The notes: generated by a model from the letters alone, not told the origin. DNA of 64,000 bases from Aotearoamyces nothofagi (GCA_015345905.1 JADDTR010000019.1:496001-560000), one strand, 5' to 3'. Positions 37,425-49,876 are shown, counted from the stretch's first letter. Numbers and translations: made by a program.

Positions 37425-39421
37425 CTAAATGCCATTAGTATGGCGTCCCATTTCCAATAATTCTATATCTCCATCAATCCGTTCTCCCCTAAATCTCTGG
37501 TCTGTCTCCAAAGCTTGATCCATGCTATAGCCTTTAACAAAAAGACTCCCCAATAACCCTAGGCCTGAAAAAATGCACATCACAGTCCACACCATCTTCA
37601 GCGCATCTGCATATGCTTTAAGTAGTTCAGACCTAGCCTGCCCGGCTTCCATACCAGAAATTAAATCGCCGAGAGCCACAGTATCTTTCGAATATTGGTC
37701 TGCTACCACAGCAAACTCTGGAATGCAAAGTAGATTGCGCTTTATCTCATTCTGGAAGATGACTCCACCGACCGCTACACCAAGGCCTTCTCCAAATTGT
37801 CGTAGGAAGACATAAAATGCCACCGCAGAACCACAATCCTTCGACGAGACCGCTGATTGTACCGCGAAGCTCATTGCGGGGATAAGCGTTCCAATACCGA
37901 CGCAGACAATAACGTTAATTATTATGAAGGCTGCAATGGATGTATTAACATCTAGGAGGATAAGAAGACCGGTACCAAGTGTTGTGAACAGCCATCCTTG
38001 ATAGAGAGACCAACGATAACCACTAGTCTTTGTAATGAGAATGCCAATGATGACTGTCATGGGTGAGACGACCAACGTTTCCGGAAGCATGGCCACTCCG
38101 CTTATAAATGGAGAGTATGATTTGACAATTTGGTAATATAATGGAAGAAAGAAGAACATAGCCCAAAAGGCTAGAGCATGAAGGACTGTTTGAATATATG
38201 TGAAGCGTACACTCCAGTTAGGAAATATGGTGCTGCGTATCATCGGCTCCTTGTTGATGAAGCATTCGTAGTAGATAAATGCTACCATGCCGTCGAATCC
38301 AAAGAAGAGCGGTACAATCGTTTGATATGCGGACCAGTCGTACATGACTCCACCCCAAGTCACCGGAACAAGAAAGGCAGCTGAAGATGCAGTGAACAGA
38401 GCAGTGCCGATCCAGTCAACTCGAGCGAGTTTGGATAAAATATGACCTTCTACTGGCTCCTGTATTAGATAGAGCTGTGCCATGACCACTCCAATTGCTA
38501 TGAACGGAAGATTGATCCAAAATACCCAACGCCAGGTCGAAAATTGAGCAAACACTCCTCCTGTGAGAGGTCCAATGAGCCCACCGATAGTCCACATGCT
38601 TCCGAGCCATCCCAACCACTTGCCTCGTTCACTAAGTGGCACTAGGTCTGTTATGACAATCTCACCAAGAACTACCACTCCGCCGGCTCCAACTCCTTGA
38701 ATTGATCGGCCAATAAGCAGCATTGTCATGTTTTTTGAGGCGGCACCTACGATGGAACCAGTTGCAAAGAATGAAGAGGCTAAAAATATCATCTGTAAAT
38801 TTATGTTAGAACATTTCCGAAGAACGCAGCTTTGTGACATGATGATTGTAAAGAGCTGGTGATATGCAAATGGTTTAGGATACCTGACGATTGGCAGAAG
38901 TGGAGTTAGGTAAATAGAACTATACACACCGGCTTACGTCCGAATATATGACTGAGAGCTGCATATACTGGCATCATGATTGCGGAGGTTATCAGAAACG
39001 ATGTCCCGGCCCAAAACGCTTGAAGGGCTGTCCCACCAAGATCCTTTGTAATTATTGGCAAAGCAATGCTCAAGGACGTAGCATCAATGGCTGCAGCCAA
39101 AGTCAGAACCGAAATAGCTACGAATGCTAAGTAGAATCGTAGATTAGGTTTAAAAATCGGCAGTTCCTTGCGTAAGGTTGATGCCGAAGGCATCTCAGTA
39201 AGGATTGGCTCAGTTGTGATGCTAATTGGTCTATGAAACTGACTTCGTGTGCGGCGGTGAACAGTTGCTGGACGGTGTTGATTGTATTGGTTAAATGCCA
39301 GACTGTTGACTGTAGTCCTAAATGCTTGTAGAGAGCTACGACGGCCTGGAATAAATGGCCCAGCCCTGGTGAATTGTACGGGCCCATGTTCACCCCGGGT
39401 ATTTAATTGAGGTTCCGCCAT
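37425..39421 (-). CDS. MFS transporter, DHA2 type (second)
   Basis: Multidrug or metabolite exporter of the major facilitator superfamily. Two exons: 39421-38930 and 38792-37425, 619 aa. A roughly 95-residue basic N-terminal extension precedes TM1 (FYLAFVAISVLTLAAAID). DHA2 signatures include AIDATSLSIALPIITKDL and SHIFGRKP (motif A), followed after the 137-nt intron by MIFLASSFFATGSIVG, GRSIQGVGAGGVVVLGEI and TIGGLIGPLTGGVF (motif C). Hydrophobic helices continue to GLGLLGSLFVKG. It is only distantly similar to the pump at 17-19 kb: intron positions and loop sequences differ, so this is not a recent duplicate. Substrate unknown. Confidence 0.9.
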
Positions 39422-40884
39422 CTTGGCGTGTCTAAGAAGGAAAATGTGACAATGCCACTCGCTCCAGAACTTGGAAGAAAAGAAAGCCCCGCAGCTCTAG
39501 CAATACCCAGGCAGGATTCGCAGCGAGACAGAATCGAAATGCAAAGTTATGACCTCAATGATCAACCAGACAACGTGTGCTCAGAGTTCCAGAGCGACAA
39601 TTGATCTATGGTTAGTGACCGAGGAAAGATAGCCCACTGGCAATAGTGAAGCGAGTAAAGAAGCAGCCAAGAAGAAGAAACAACGATAGAGGAAGGAATG
39701 CTGTCAAAGCACTCCATAGAGCTCTTGAGCTACCTTACCTAGTGAAGGGGGGAGGGGGGTCGAAAGTTGTTTATGATTTCCTATCCACATGCTTCAACAA
39801 AACAGCGTGACGTTGGGTCCAATAAGCGCCATCGCTAACTAACCTTACGCAGGCCGTCCTCGAAAGAGAAGAAGGGGCGATGACACCTCTTTTGTGGACT
39901 GGCCAAATGAAGCTCCGAGGTACTCCCTAGATATCACAGCTGGAATTTGTAAATAGAGAGTAGATTCTCGGTGAACGATGGCAGAGAAGGTAACTTAACA
40001 TGCTGTCGAAGACGGATATTGTTACTGTTATCCCACCCCGGCTATCAAAGAAGGGATGGGCATGGAGGAGTAGAGGATAAAGGCAATAGAAAATGTGCTG
40101 AGACTGTTCGGCTTTGTACGGAAGGACAAAACATCAATGGCTGGAAAGAGATGCAGTGGCTAAATTGAAGATAAGGCAGACTTCTTGCAGGCTTCTAGAA
40201 CCTCCATTGCGGCTGGTACTGTCACCACATGTAGAGAATTGACAGTGTGAAGTGAATTTCTAGTTGTGAGAGTCAACAAAAACCCATAAGCCTCAATAAG
40301 TCCTGATTTCCTAGACGATACTGATAGGAACTGTTGGCTCATTTCCTATAGGGCACATCGTCAGTTCCCGGCCAGGTACTGTTAATCAAGGAAGACGCTT
40401 CATCAATAGCTGGCAGACACTTCTGGCACGCTTGCCATTGATACTTATTAGCCGGTAGGTACTATAGTACAGAGGAGTATTGTCGACAGCTGAAGCTGAT
40501 GGCTGATGTGAACTTTTGATCGAGTTGCCCAATGGACTCGGATTCGAGAACCACAAGCTTTCTGCGCCCAGGCGCCGTCGCTCCTGGGAAGCGGGAGGGC
40601 CAGGGGCATCGATAAGCGAACCCGACCCCGCCTGCTCGCTGAATGCTGTCATAGCCCGACGGCGCTCGGCTTTAACCTGTAGCACCATTCATTCTTGAAA
40701 CACTTCACTTCCGTCATCAATATAACCGTTTAGAATCGGGAATCTGAAATTTAGTAAGCAGTGAATCCATTCCATCCTCTATTTAAGCTCCGCTGGAAAC
40801 CCCATTTTCCTGGGCTATTCTTATAAGCTATCTAAGAGCTTGGGAAGTAAAGGAGTTGCACTGACGTGTCATAAAGCCAACGAG
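39422..40884. other. Intergenic region, MFS promoter to Q/G-rich gene promoter
   Basis: 1.46 kb. A GC-rich patch at 40540-40680 is open on both strands but has no recognised product. A short G-run lies near 39748-39760. Nothing else supported. Confidence 0.45.
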
Positions 40885-41941
40885 ATGTCATCCAACGAAT
40901 ACTATAACGAACAGCCGCAAGGCGGTGGATATGGTGGTGGAGGCCAACAAGAGAGCTATGGTGGCCAGCAATACGGTGGAGGTCGTCAGCAGGAAGGTTA
41001 CGGTCAAGAAGGTATGCCTCCAAGTCTCCATTATACTCATCTCTGTTCTCGATTTGAAATAGACAGAATTTGTTGAAGGTTGCAGCTCTATTATAGCTCC
41101 AGTGAGCAGAGCAGACTACACCCTCAACGTCTTAAGAGTGATACTTCGAAGAATGATAAAAGTTCTAACTCTCATAAAGAAGGACGACAGGGCGGCTATG
41201 GTAGCGGTAGACAACAGGAGTCCGGATATGGAGGTCAAGGACAATCTGGAGGCTATGGCCAAGAACAGCAAGGCTACAGCCAGGAGCATCGTCAGCAATC
41301 CAACTACGGCGGTGGAGGAGGCTACAGTAGCAACAATGACGAAGATCTCAGCGGAGCTCACCAACATGCTCAACAGTCTGCAGGAAACTCTGGTGACGAG
41401 GGCATATTCTCTAGTGTTTTGGGCTTGCTGGGCCAAAATAAACAGCATGTTGCTAACCAAGACGTCGATGAGCAGAGTAAGAATCCTTCAACATCTCGTA
41501 TCATCCTTCCAACTTGTTATGTCTAATAATATATAGGTGCGATACAGTCCCACCAACAGTTTTTTGGCGGAGGTGGCAATAACCAGCAAGCCGGTTCGAG
41601 CTCGATGGGTTCAGCAGCAGCAATGCAAGCACTTAAGTTATTCACCGGTGGGCAGAGCGGAAACTCTCAAGGTGGCAATAGTCAGAACGCATTTATTGGT
41701 TTGGCCATGGGAGAAGCGAGCAAGGCAAGAGAATTGATACTGCCCCACATAATCCACCTCTTTCGTGCTAACATATCTACAGCTTTTTGATCAGCAATCA
41801 TCGCAGGGCAATGTCGCATCTGGAGCTAGCAAGGAGTCAGCAGTACAGCAGGCCGCTGAAACAGCATTTAAGCTCTACGTCAAGAGCCAAGGCAGCTCCG
41901 GCAGCTCGGGTCTTTTGAGTGTTGCATCTAAGTTCTTCTGA
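40885..41941 (+). CDS. Gly/Gln/Tyr-rich low-complexity protein with conserved helical C-terminus
   Basis: Function unknown. Four exons: 40885-41011, 41180-41476, 41537-41724 and 41783-41941, 256 aa. Residues 1-105 are an imperfect repeat of GGYGG, QQESYGG and GYGQE blocks, resembling prion-like sequences that undergo phase separation. The C-terminal half (from DLSGAHQHAQQSAGNSG onward) is helical and conserved in filamentous fungi, with IFSSVLGLLGQ, FIGLAMGEASKLFDQQ and AAETAFKLYVKSQ; I believe it matches a domain of unknown function (DUF7721), from memory. The third intron uses a GC donor. The first intron is long (168 nt). The start ATG at 40885 is the first in frame. Confidence 0.75.
41725..41782 (+). 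other. GC-AG intron in the Q/G-rich gene
   Basis: 58-nt intron with donor AAG|GCAAGA, branch-like GCTAACA and acceptor CTACAG. Splicing joins GEASK to LFDQQ in frame; no GT donor gives this join. Confidence 0.8.
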
Positions 41942-42427
41942 GCTAGATATGCTTCGTCTCACTGAAACGTAGCCTTGATGGATAACTTGGTACAAGGGTA
42001 CCATGCCCTTGATCATGTAGTTATGTTGAGAATAGGAATAACATATGGCTAGGCTTTAAATTAGGTGTAGAATCTTCTATAATGATAGTACCTGCCTATT
42101 TTATGAACGATCAAAATCCCCATTACTTTAGTAGTCCTCGGTCTCGATGATACCACGCGCAACCACCTGCTTTGACGCATGCATGCCTGAGGCATTGCGA
42201 TCCGCCATGTCGCTCAAGCCAGGTAATTGTAAAGCACGCGAGCGAAGGATCTTGACCCTCATACTCGACGAACGCCTTGTTCAAACAATTAGCACGATAT
42301 TAACGTGACCAAAGGACTCGTTGCTCGACTGATTTTGAGCCCACATGCCTTTCCCTAATTGTTTGCATCGGTGATGCTATTGCGATGGCCGAACGGCGGG
42401 CAGGTCGCACCCTGCGGCGGCATCGAT
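41942..42427. other. Intergenic region before the mannosidase
   Basis: About 490 bp of 3' flank and promoter. An ATG at 42374 is in frame with the mannosidase and would add 18 residues before its signal peptide. Confidence 0.5.
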
Positions 42428-45400
42428 ATGGCAAGCTGCAGGTCTGTATGGACACTTGCTGCTCTATTTGCAATTCTGGTGGCATTTGCGAATGCTATGA
42501 CACCAAAGCGTATCGCAGAACTTCGACAGGAAACAGTAGACATGTTCTATCATGGATTTGATAACTACATGAGCATTGCCTTTCCGGAGGATGAGGTATG
42601 GTGGCACACCCAGCTAACAACCTCACTACTAATTTCCTCAATAGCTTAGACCGGTTTCCTGTGTACCCTTAACGAGAGATGCGCATAATCCGTTGAACAT
42701 TGAACTCAACGATGTACTAGGGAATTATTCTCTCACCTTGATTGACAGCCTCTCGACATTAGCCATTTTGGCGTCCGCTCCCCCGGATAATGAGGGAACT
42801 GGTGCAAAAGCTCTACGCGATTTCCAAGATGGTATTCAAGCGTTAGTTGTACAGTACGGCGATGGCACAGAAAGCCCTTCTGGCAAAGGGCTTAGGGGCC
42901 ATGGTTTCGATGTTGATAGCAAAGTCCAGGTGTTTGAGACTGTGATCCGAGGCGTTGGAGGCCTGCTTAGTGCACACCTTTTTGCCGCTGGAGATTTGCC
43001 AATCAAGGGTTATAAGCCTCGTCGAGCCGCACGAGGTTTCTGGAAGTCTCGAGAGCGGGAAGTCCATCCACCAATAGTTTGGCCAAATGGCTTCAGATAT
43101 GACGGTCAACTGTTACGCTTAGCTCTTGATCTTGCTCAGCGCCTGCTTCCAGCTTTCTATACGAAAACGGGCATGCCATACCCGAGAGTCAACCTCCGTC
43201 ACGGCGTTCCCTTTTATCAAAATTCACCGTTGAATCAACCCCCAGCAACACCGGAGTGCGTGGCCGGAGACGCACAAGAGATTACTGAAACTTGCAGTGC
43301 AGGCGCTGGAAGTTTAGTCCTTGAGTTTACAGTATTGAGCCGCCTCACCGGTGACCCTAGATTCGAACAACTTGCAAAACGAGCTTTCTGGGCAGTGTGG
43401 AACAGGCGTAGCAATATTGGACTTATTGGAGCAGGTGTTGATGCCGAAGCTGGTAATTGGATAGGACCATACGCAGGCATCGGTGCAGGAACCGACAGCT
43501 TTTTTGAATATGCTCTGAAAACGCATATTCTACTTTCTGGGCATGATACACCAAATACTACCATTCCTAGTGGTAAACGTCATACATCATGGCTCGACCC
43601 TAACACCATGTATAGACCCTTGAGCGAGGAAGAGAATTCCCCAGATAGCTTTTTACGTGCTTGGCAAGATGCACATGCCGCTGTCAAAAGACATTTATAC
43701 AGCAGTGCCCATCACCCACATTATGTCAATGCTCATCTCAGTACAGGGTCACCTCAGGCATATTGGATCGACAGCCTTGGGGCTTACTATCCCGGTCTTC
43801 TTACACTGGCTGGTAAATTGGAAGAGGCTATTGAAACCAACCTTCTATACACAGCCTTGTGGACTCGGTATTCTGCATTACCAGAGAGATGGTCAGTTAC
43901 AGATGGCACAATTGAAGGGGGTCTTGGCTGGTGGCCAGGTCGCCCAGAATTCATCGAATCGAACTACCATCTGTACCGCGCGACAAACGACCCGTGGTAT
44001 CTCCATGTTGGTGAAATGGTATTGGAAGATATCAAGAGACGTTGCTGGACAGAATGTGGATGGTCAGGTCTACAAGATGTTCGTACAGGAGAGAAGAGTG
44101 ATCGCATGGAAAGTTTCTTCCTGGGCGAGACTACGAAATATCTTTATCTTCTCCTCGACCCCGATCACCCCTTGAACTCTTTAGATGCACCGTATGTATT
44201 CACAACAGAAGGGCATCCCTTGATCATTCCTCGAAAGCTTGCTCCCTGGAAAGGGCCCAGACATAGAGCGAAGTCATCAGGCATTCAGCATTACGTGCCT
44301 CTTGAAGATAGCGAGACCTGCCCTGTTCCGCCACCTTTAGTTCCCTTCACAATTTCAGCTACTGCTGCTAGACCCGATATATTTCACGCCGCAAGCCTAA
44401 TCGGATTGCATCATGTACCGAATATTCATGCTCTGGATGCCGAGGATTCTGTAACATTATATCATGATATTCAGTCGGGACGTTCCATGCTCCCTAATTA
44501 TACATTTTATCCCTGGACTCTACCAATGAACCTAGTGCCGCCTGATGGTGTATGCGCAGTCATACCGATTAAGACGACCTTCAGTATAGAGTTTCCGTCG
44601 AATAGTCAGATTCCAGTCGCGCCGCCTGGTTTCCAGGTAATACTTGGACCTCAAAATCTTGTTAGGCTCAACAATGAAGGCATTATGGTTAAGAGCCTTC
44701 AAGGGGTAAGACTGGGAATGGTTCTGGAGCAGGAATCTGAAATAGATTTGGTGGATGGCCAGCCACCGCCACAAGTATGGAGAATATGGAATCTTGGAAA
44801 TATGGCATTGGGTAGAGACGAGAAGGTTTTTGTGCCGCGAGATGTCATTGGTCCTATGGCAGATCCATCATTTTCACGTATTAGGGACCATGTCATGCTC
44901 GACATTGTCCTTCAAATCGCAAACCCACCAGAGGTCAACCGGTCGACAATTGTACACTTGGATGAGTCTATCCTCGAAGAGGATATATTTGACGAACATC
45001 CTGAGCGCCATCTCGAAGAAGAGATCTTACGCAATCGGGGAATGGCAGCTGAATATAAGACAATGCTTAGCTCTCTATTACAGCAGGTAACCTCGGTTCT
45101 CCGCGACCCTGTTGCCACGCTGCTACCAGAGCCTCGAACTATACTGACATATCACTTGCGAGCTCTGCCGGCAATCTCACCCACGGGAATCGGCGCCGCC
45201 CCAATCCCAGATATCACTGAAGCGACGGATCCGGCCGGTACTTCCAAATCGGATCCTCTGACTTGGACTAGCATATATTTCGCTGGTGAAGCATGCACAG
45301 ACAAACTCCCCAACGAAGCAGTCCGTTCGCATCATATCATCGTTATGAGACGGGGAGGCTGTACATTCTCGCAAAAGATGTCGAATATTCCCCCCTTTAC

Positions 45401-45689
45401 GGCCTCTTCCCGAGGGTTTCAGTTCTTAATCGTGGTAAGCGATGATACGGATAATAGTGATGAGGAGTCTAGTGGCGAGACTGCAGACGGAAAACTAGTT
45501 AGGCCACTGCTGGACGAGTTACAATACACTCCTGCTGGCCTATTACGACATAATCAGGTGTCGATGGCGATGGTTGGTGGCGGGAAGGAGACGATTGAAC
45601 TGTTGAGGTCGGCGCGAAGTGTGGGTCTCAGAAGGAGATATCATATCGAGAGTCAGGGGCTGAAGATCACCAACCTGATTGTTGTATAG
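42428..45689 (+). CDS. MNL1: EDEM/Mnl1-like ER alpha-1,2-mannosidase, GH47
   Basis: ER lumenal mannosidase that trims the glycans of misfolded proteins to mark them for ER-associated degradation, in yeast together with Pdi1. Two exons: 42428-42595 and 42645-45689, 1070 aa. The preferred ATG (MASCRSVWTLAALFAILVAF) opens a signal peptide. The GH47 catalytic domain runs to about residue 520: NPLNIELNDVLGNYSLTLIDSLSTLAIL, GSLVLEFTVLSRLTGDPRFE, GAGTDSFFEYALK and ESNYHLYRATNDPWYLHVG, each a known GH47 block. No cysteine pair typical of Golgi class I enzymes was sought in detail. A protease-associated (PA) domain follows near residues 880-980 (RRGGCTFSQKM), as in many EDEM proteins. No KDEL-like tail is present. 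Confidence 0.93.
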
Positions 45690-46144
45690 GAAAGGAGGAA
45701 GGGGACGATGAAACCAGAGAGTAGTTTCAACGGTGGAGTTTTCCGGGTGGGGGCATTGCATATACCTTGGGGGATCGACTCTTTTTTCTTGCATAGGTCG
45801 ATAGGAATTACAATACATTCATTACATATACACATAGACTCATGGCATGACTCGGCTGGGAGCGCACGGATGGACGGGCGAGATGCATGTCCATTTTAAC
45901 TCGTAAACCGTGCCGGCAAATGAGACGATCGGTGCCCGGGACCCCGTTCCTGTCGTCGTCGATGGTGGGGACCCGGGAGCATCGAGATCCAGTCGACCCC
46001 GGCGCGCCGTCCGCACCGTCCGTCCTGCACCGCAGCCCTTCCCACCACAGGCCCAGCCGCGCTCTTCCTGAAGAAGCAGCAGCAGTGCGGAAGCGGCTTC
46101 CCCGACTGGGGGGTGGGGGACACGGCGCGGAGGCATCGACCCTG

Positions 46145-46148
46145 TCTG

Positions 46149-46185
<37 letters not shown>

Positions 46186-46186
46186 A
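46145..46186. repeat. Hexanucleotide repeat, 7 copies
   Basis: Perfect TCTGGC units, the last ending in A. Confidence 0.95.
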
Positions 46187-46222
46187 CCGTCGGATGGTGC
46201 TTGGTGCTGCGTCCCTCGAACG

Positions 46223-46253
46223 AGGCAGGGCAGGGCAGGGCAGGGCAGGGCAG
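46223..46253. repeat. Pentanucleotide repeat, about 6 copies
   Basis: GGCAG units in a row. Confidence 0.9.
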
Positions 46254-46345
46254 GCGATAACGCTACTGCGGGCCTTGATGGCGTGCGTAATCAAGTAGGG
46301 AGGTAAGTCCGTAGGGAGGTAAGGTAGGTAGGTAGATGGCTATCA

Positions 46346-46430
46346 CCCCTTTTTTTTCATCTTTTTTTTTCATCTTTTTTTTTCATCTTTTTTTTTCTGA
46401 GATAGAGAGAGAGAGAGAGAGAGGAGAGGG
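46346..46430. repeat. T-tract repeat followed by GA microsatellite
   Basis: Three copies of CATC followed by nine or so T, then a GA run. The T tracts are prone to assembly error. Confidence 0.85.
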
Positions 46431-46740
46431 GGCAAGGGGAGGTGACGCGAGAGGGGGCAAGAAGGATACCGTGGCGGGTGCATTTTGTGGGATTTCGAGA
46501 TCTCGAGGAACGGATGCGCTGTAGGTAGGTAGGTACATGTAGAGGGTTTGTGCTGTAGGGGGGGTGGGTGCTGGAGATGGGTACGAGAGATGGGTGGGTG
46601 ACCTAGGTTGTAGGGTTAGGGAGGCAGGGCAGGCAGGGCAGGAGAAGTACAGCAGGCATGGCTGTCCCAACAGAGCATGTCCTGTATGAACGTCTGCTGC
46701 TGCCATCCATTCGGCGTCGCAGCAGCAGCAGCCAGGAGGG

Positions 46741-46770
46741 AGATAGGATAGGATAGGATAGGATAGGGGG
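46741..46770. repeat. Pentanucleotide repeat GGATA, about 5 copies
   Basis: AGATAGGATAGGATAGGATA and so on, ending in a G run. Confidence 0.9.
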
Positions 46771-46857
46771 ATAGACAGTAGGCAGTCCAGTACGGCCTGG
46801 ACGGAACAGTGCACTGTCGTAAGGCGGGTAGGTACCTACCTGAGGTCGCTCGCTCGC

Positions 46858-46984
46858 TGTAGGGCATCCACAGGGCACCTACAGGGCCTGACAGGGCATC
46901 CACAGGGCATCTACAGGGCATCTACAGGGCACCTACAGGGCATCTACAGGGCATCCCTCTGCCCTCTGCCCTCTGCCCTCTGCC
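46858..46984. repeat. 11-bp minisatellite plus CTCTGCC repeat
   Basis: About nine copies of a unit like CATCTACAGGG with variants (CATCCACAGGG, CACCTACAGGG), followed by four CTCTGCC units. Confidence 0.85.
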
Positions 46985-47061
46985 GTCAACTCCCCCGAGG
47001 CAGCACAGCACAGATAGGGCAGATAGGGCGGCTCTCACCCACCCACCCGTTCGATTCGCTG

Positions 47062-47138
47062 CATCTCTGCTGTATGCGACTGTATACTGCTGTATACTAC
47101 TGTATGCTACTGTATGCTATCCCATCCCATCCCATCCC
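47062..47138. repeat. CTGTATGCTA-like minisatellite plus CCCAT repeat
   Basis: Imperfect 10-11 bp units with CTGTAT cores, then four CCCAT/CCCAC units. Confidence 0.8.
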
Positions 47139-47503
47139 ACCCTATACCCTCCCCTCCTAACGGTGCTGCGGTCCAGGACGACGTCGCAGAGATGATGTGA
47201 CATGCACAGCAGAGAGGCGACAGTAAGTCATATTGGGGCTGCGGCAAGGAAGTCCGGAACCCTGGGCCGCACGTCCAGCGCACGTCCAGCGAGGCCGTAC
47301 GTGCCGTGTGCACTTGGCGCATTTGGGGTGGAGTTCGGCTGGGTTTTGGGCCTTTTCGCGGGCTCGCGCGACTGGGTAGGGTAGGGCGCCCTCCTTGGGT
47401 TGTTCCTGGCCGCGACCGACATACAGTGACCGAACAGTACCCGCACGCACACTCGCACACTCGCCGCAGCGTCGGCGGCCCCTAAACAGCCTGTTCGCGC
47501 CCT

Positions 47504-47557
47504 GGCACCCGCTGGCACCCGCTGGCACCCGCTGGCACACGCTGGAACCCGCTGGCG
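47504..47557. repeat. 10-bp minisatellite, about 5 copies
   Basis: Unit GCTGGCACCC with small changes in the later copies. Confidence 0.85.
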
Positions 47558-47789
47558 CCCATCATAGCCGCAGCCAGATGGGCATCGTGCTGAAATTTCC
47601 AGCGTGTCCTAGATCCTAAAACTAAAAAAAGAATGGCAGTCTTGGGGTCCTGTTCGACCCTCTCGCTCCCGGATTCTTCCTTTTCGCTCTCCCTCGCTCT
47701 CGCTCTCGCGCGCTCTCTCTCTCTCTCTCCCTCTCTCTCCCTCTTCCCTCCCTCTCTTCTGGCCCTTCTGATCCTTCTTCCTCTTCACG

Positions 47790-48707
47790 ATGACTACTGA
47801 ATCTTCACTTTCTGCGACTGCGGAGAACTTTCAGCCGAAGATCGATCATGCCCAGGGACAGCTCTCCAAGCCCTCCACCTCTGCCTGTAAGCACCGCACT
47901 GCTACACCATCCCCGACGATAACACTGCGCTAACACGTCTCTTTCTTCGCAGCCCGTTCCCCCCAACAGTTCGTGGTCCCCTCCCCGTTGGTGTTTTGGA
48001 TCGCAGCAGTCTCGAGTTGTGCGGTATCTCTGGGGCGCCCGCTGCCCTCGGACATACTTTGCGACTCGGGTCTCTGTCCTCCTCCGAGTAGACGTGCTGT
48101 GCTGATGTCCCCTCAGGTCCGGTGAACAGATAAAGACGCTCAAGAACGCACTGCGGCGCTTCCCCGACTTCCCGATCCCCGGCATCGACTTTATCGATAT
48201 CGTCCCAATCTTCGCCGACCCCGTCCTCCAGGAGACCCTCCTCGACGCTCTCGAACACCAGGTCTTGAGCGTCTTCAAGACGAAGCCCGATGTCATCGTC
48301 GCGCTCGATGCCAGGGGCTTCTTGTTCGGCCCCGGTCTTGCGCTGAGACTGGGCTCTCGCTTTGCGCCTGTGAGGAAGCAGGGAAAGCTCCCTGGCCCCG
48401 TCGAGACGGCAAGCTACAAGAAGGAGTACGGGGAAGATCTCTTCCAGATGCAAGTCGATGGAGTTGCGCCTGGCCAGACAGCGTTGATCGTTGACGATAT
48501 CATCGCCACTGGTATGTCTTGCCCACTTTCGCGCACGCCTCCCCGCAGGATACTGATGTGAATACAGGTGGATCTGCAGCTGCAGCTGGCTCGCTCGTGG
48601 AGAAGCTTGGCGGAAATGTCTTGGGATACCTCTTCATTCTCGAAATCGAATTCCTCAAAGGTCGCGATAAGCTCAACGCACCCGTCCACACCCTGCTCGT
48701 CGACTAG
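47790..48707 (+). CDS. APT1: Adenine phosphoribosyltransferase
   Basis: Purine salvage enzyme converting adenine and PRPP to AMP in the cytosol. Exons modelled: 47790-47886, 47953-47968, 48117-48511 and 48568-48707, 215 aa. The core is unmistakable: RRFPDFPIPGIDFIDIVPIF, ALDARGFLFGPGLALRLG, VRKQGKLPGPVETASYKKEYG and the PRPP-binding loop ALIVDDIIATGGSAAAAG, the latter split by the last intron after Thr. The second exon is only 16 nt (donor GTTCGT); an alternative donor GTTGGT makes it 34 nt (to 47986). Joining exon 1 directly to exon 3 gives a stop, so some such exon is needed. G+C is clearly higher than in genes left of 45 kb. Confidence 0.9.
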
Positions 48708-49876
48708 GCACAGACTTGGAAAGTATCTACGACGTCTCATATCCTGATTTTATTTTCATTTCACCCGCTTCTATCTAGGATCAGGGCGGCTGGGCGTTTA
48801 TAGTGACTATTTGGAACCTCTTGGCACTCAACATAGACAGCATTAGGATGCGGCACCTCTTCTCCTTCACGATTTCGGCTTCCGCGGAGGGGGGTTTTTT
48901 TTTTCCCTTTTTTTTTTTTCTTCTTCTTCTTCCTACACGTCGCGGAAGGTTGGAGGGTGGATTAACGTATATAAAAGCGCCGGTTTGGACAGCGCATGCT
49001 AGGGCTAGGCATATTCCAGTTGACAGATCAAATGGCAAGACATGCATCCAACCTGCGTCGGAAGACTTTGTCTCGGATATCATTATTATTACTTGTGAAT
49101 CTCGGCCCCTGCCTGAAGAGAAGGCTGCGGCTGGCTGGCTGGCTGCTGGCAACAGGGGGTTTTTTTTTTTCGATTGATTGATTGATTGATTACAGGACAT
49201 GTCAAAAGACCTGGGATAGGCCCAGATGGAAAGGTTTCAAGACTCCCGTCACTTATCGACAACAGCCCCCTCCGGCGGATCACGAGAAGACGCGAATCTA
49301 GGCCACGGGAGAGTGGTCCCCAAAACCCTCTCGTCAGAAAACGGCGAGGGCTTCGCGGCGCATTCTCGTCACTTTTTTTTTTCTTCTCCTCCTCCCTCCC
49401 CCCCCTCCACGCTCCTCCTGCTCGTCGTATTAGCGGATGGCGCCCCAGCACCGCTGCCTATCCGGAGACCATGTAATAGCATAAAAAGCGGCGCGCGCGC
49501 GTCGTCCCTGATATGCTCCTCACGAGGATCCAGGAGGCGATCCAGCCGCCCTCACAGATGCCCCGAGGGGAGTCGCAGGATGAATTTTTTTTCTTTTTCT
49601 TCTTTCCTCTCCCTTATCGGGAGCGGCACCCGCGCGCCCCGGCTCTGGGATCCTTTATCTCGGAGGTCGTCGCGGGCCGTCCGTCGAGCCGGCGTATCAG
49701 GAAACGTCGGCAAGAGCGGGACCCCTAACCCTCCGACCCCCGTGGCCGCGCTGGAGAGGGAGATCCGCCTCAGACCGCCTGTTGTGTGTGTTTTTTTTCT
49801 CTCTCTCTCTCCCTCCCTCCCTCCCTCCCCCCCCCTTCTTTCTGCGCCCTCCCACACCGCACGATAATGCAGCTCG
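48708..49876. other. Low-complexity spacer, APRT to membrane protein
   Basis: Contains long T tracts (48894-48925, 49160-49170, 49372-49381, 49586-49600), a GATT repeat and, just before the next start, a CT-rich tract (49792-49850) that is probably the leader of the membrane-protein gene. Open frames here are composed of homopolymer-derived residues. Nothing coding is supported. Confidence 0.6.
49171..49191. repeat. GATT tetranucleotide repeat, 5 copies
   Basis: Directly follows a T tract. Confidence 0.85.

Larger units (their letters stand above)
45690..47789. other. 2.1 kb GC-rich, repeat-laden spacer
   Basis: Between the mannosidase and APRT. It is packed with different minisatellites and microsatellites (listed separately), so the many open frames here are repeat artefacts. 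The last 100 bp are CT-rich (47690-47780), as often found just upstream of fungal start codons, and probably belong to the APRT leader. Confidence 0.7.

Noticed and set aside
17085-39421. The two DHA2 MFS pumps as a recent tandem duplication
   Set aside because: Different intron positions, different loops and 18 kb apart with unrelated genes between.
45840-47620. Many 60-140 codon frames
   Set aside because: Generated by tandem repeats and GC-rich low complexity; no conserved-looking segment.
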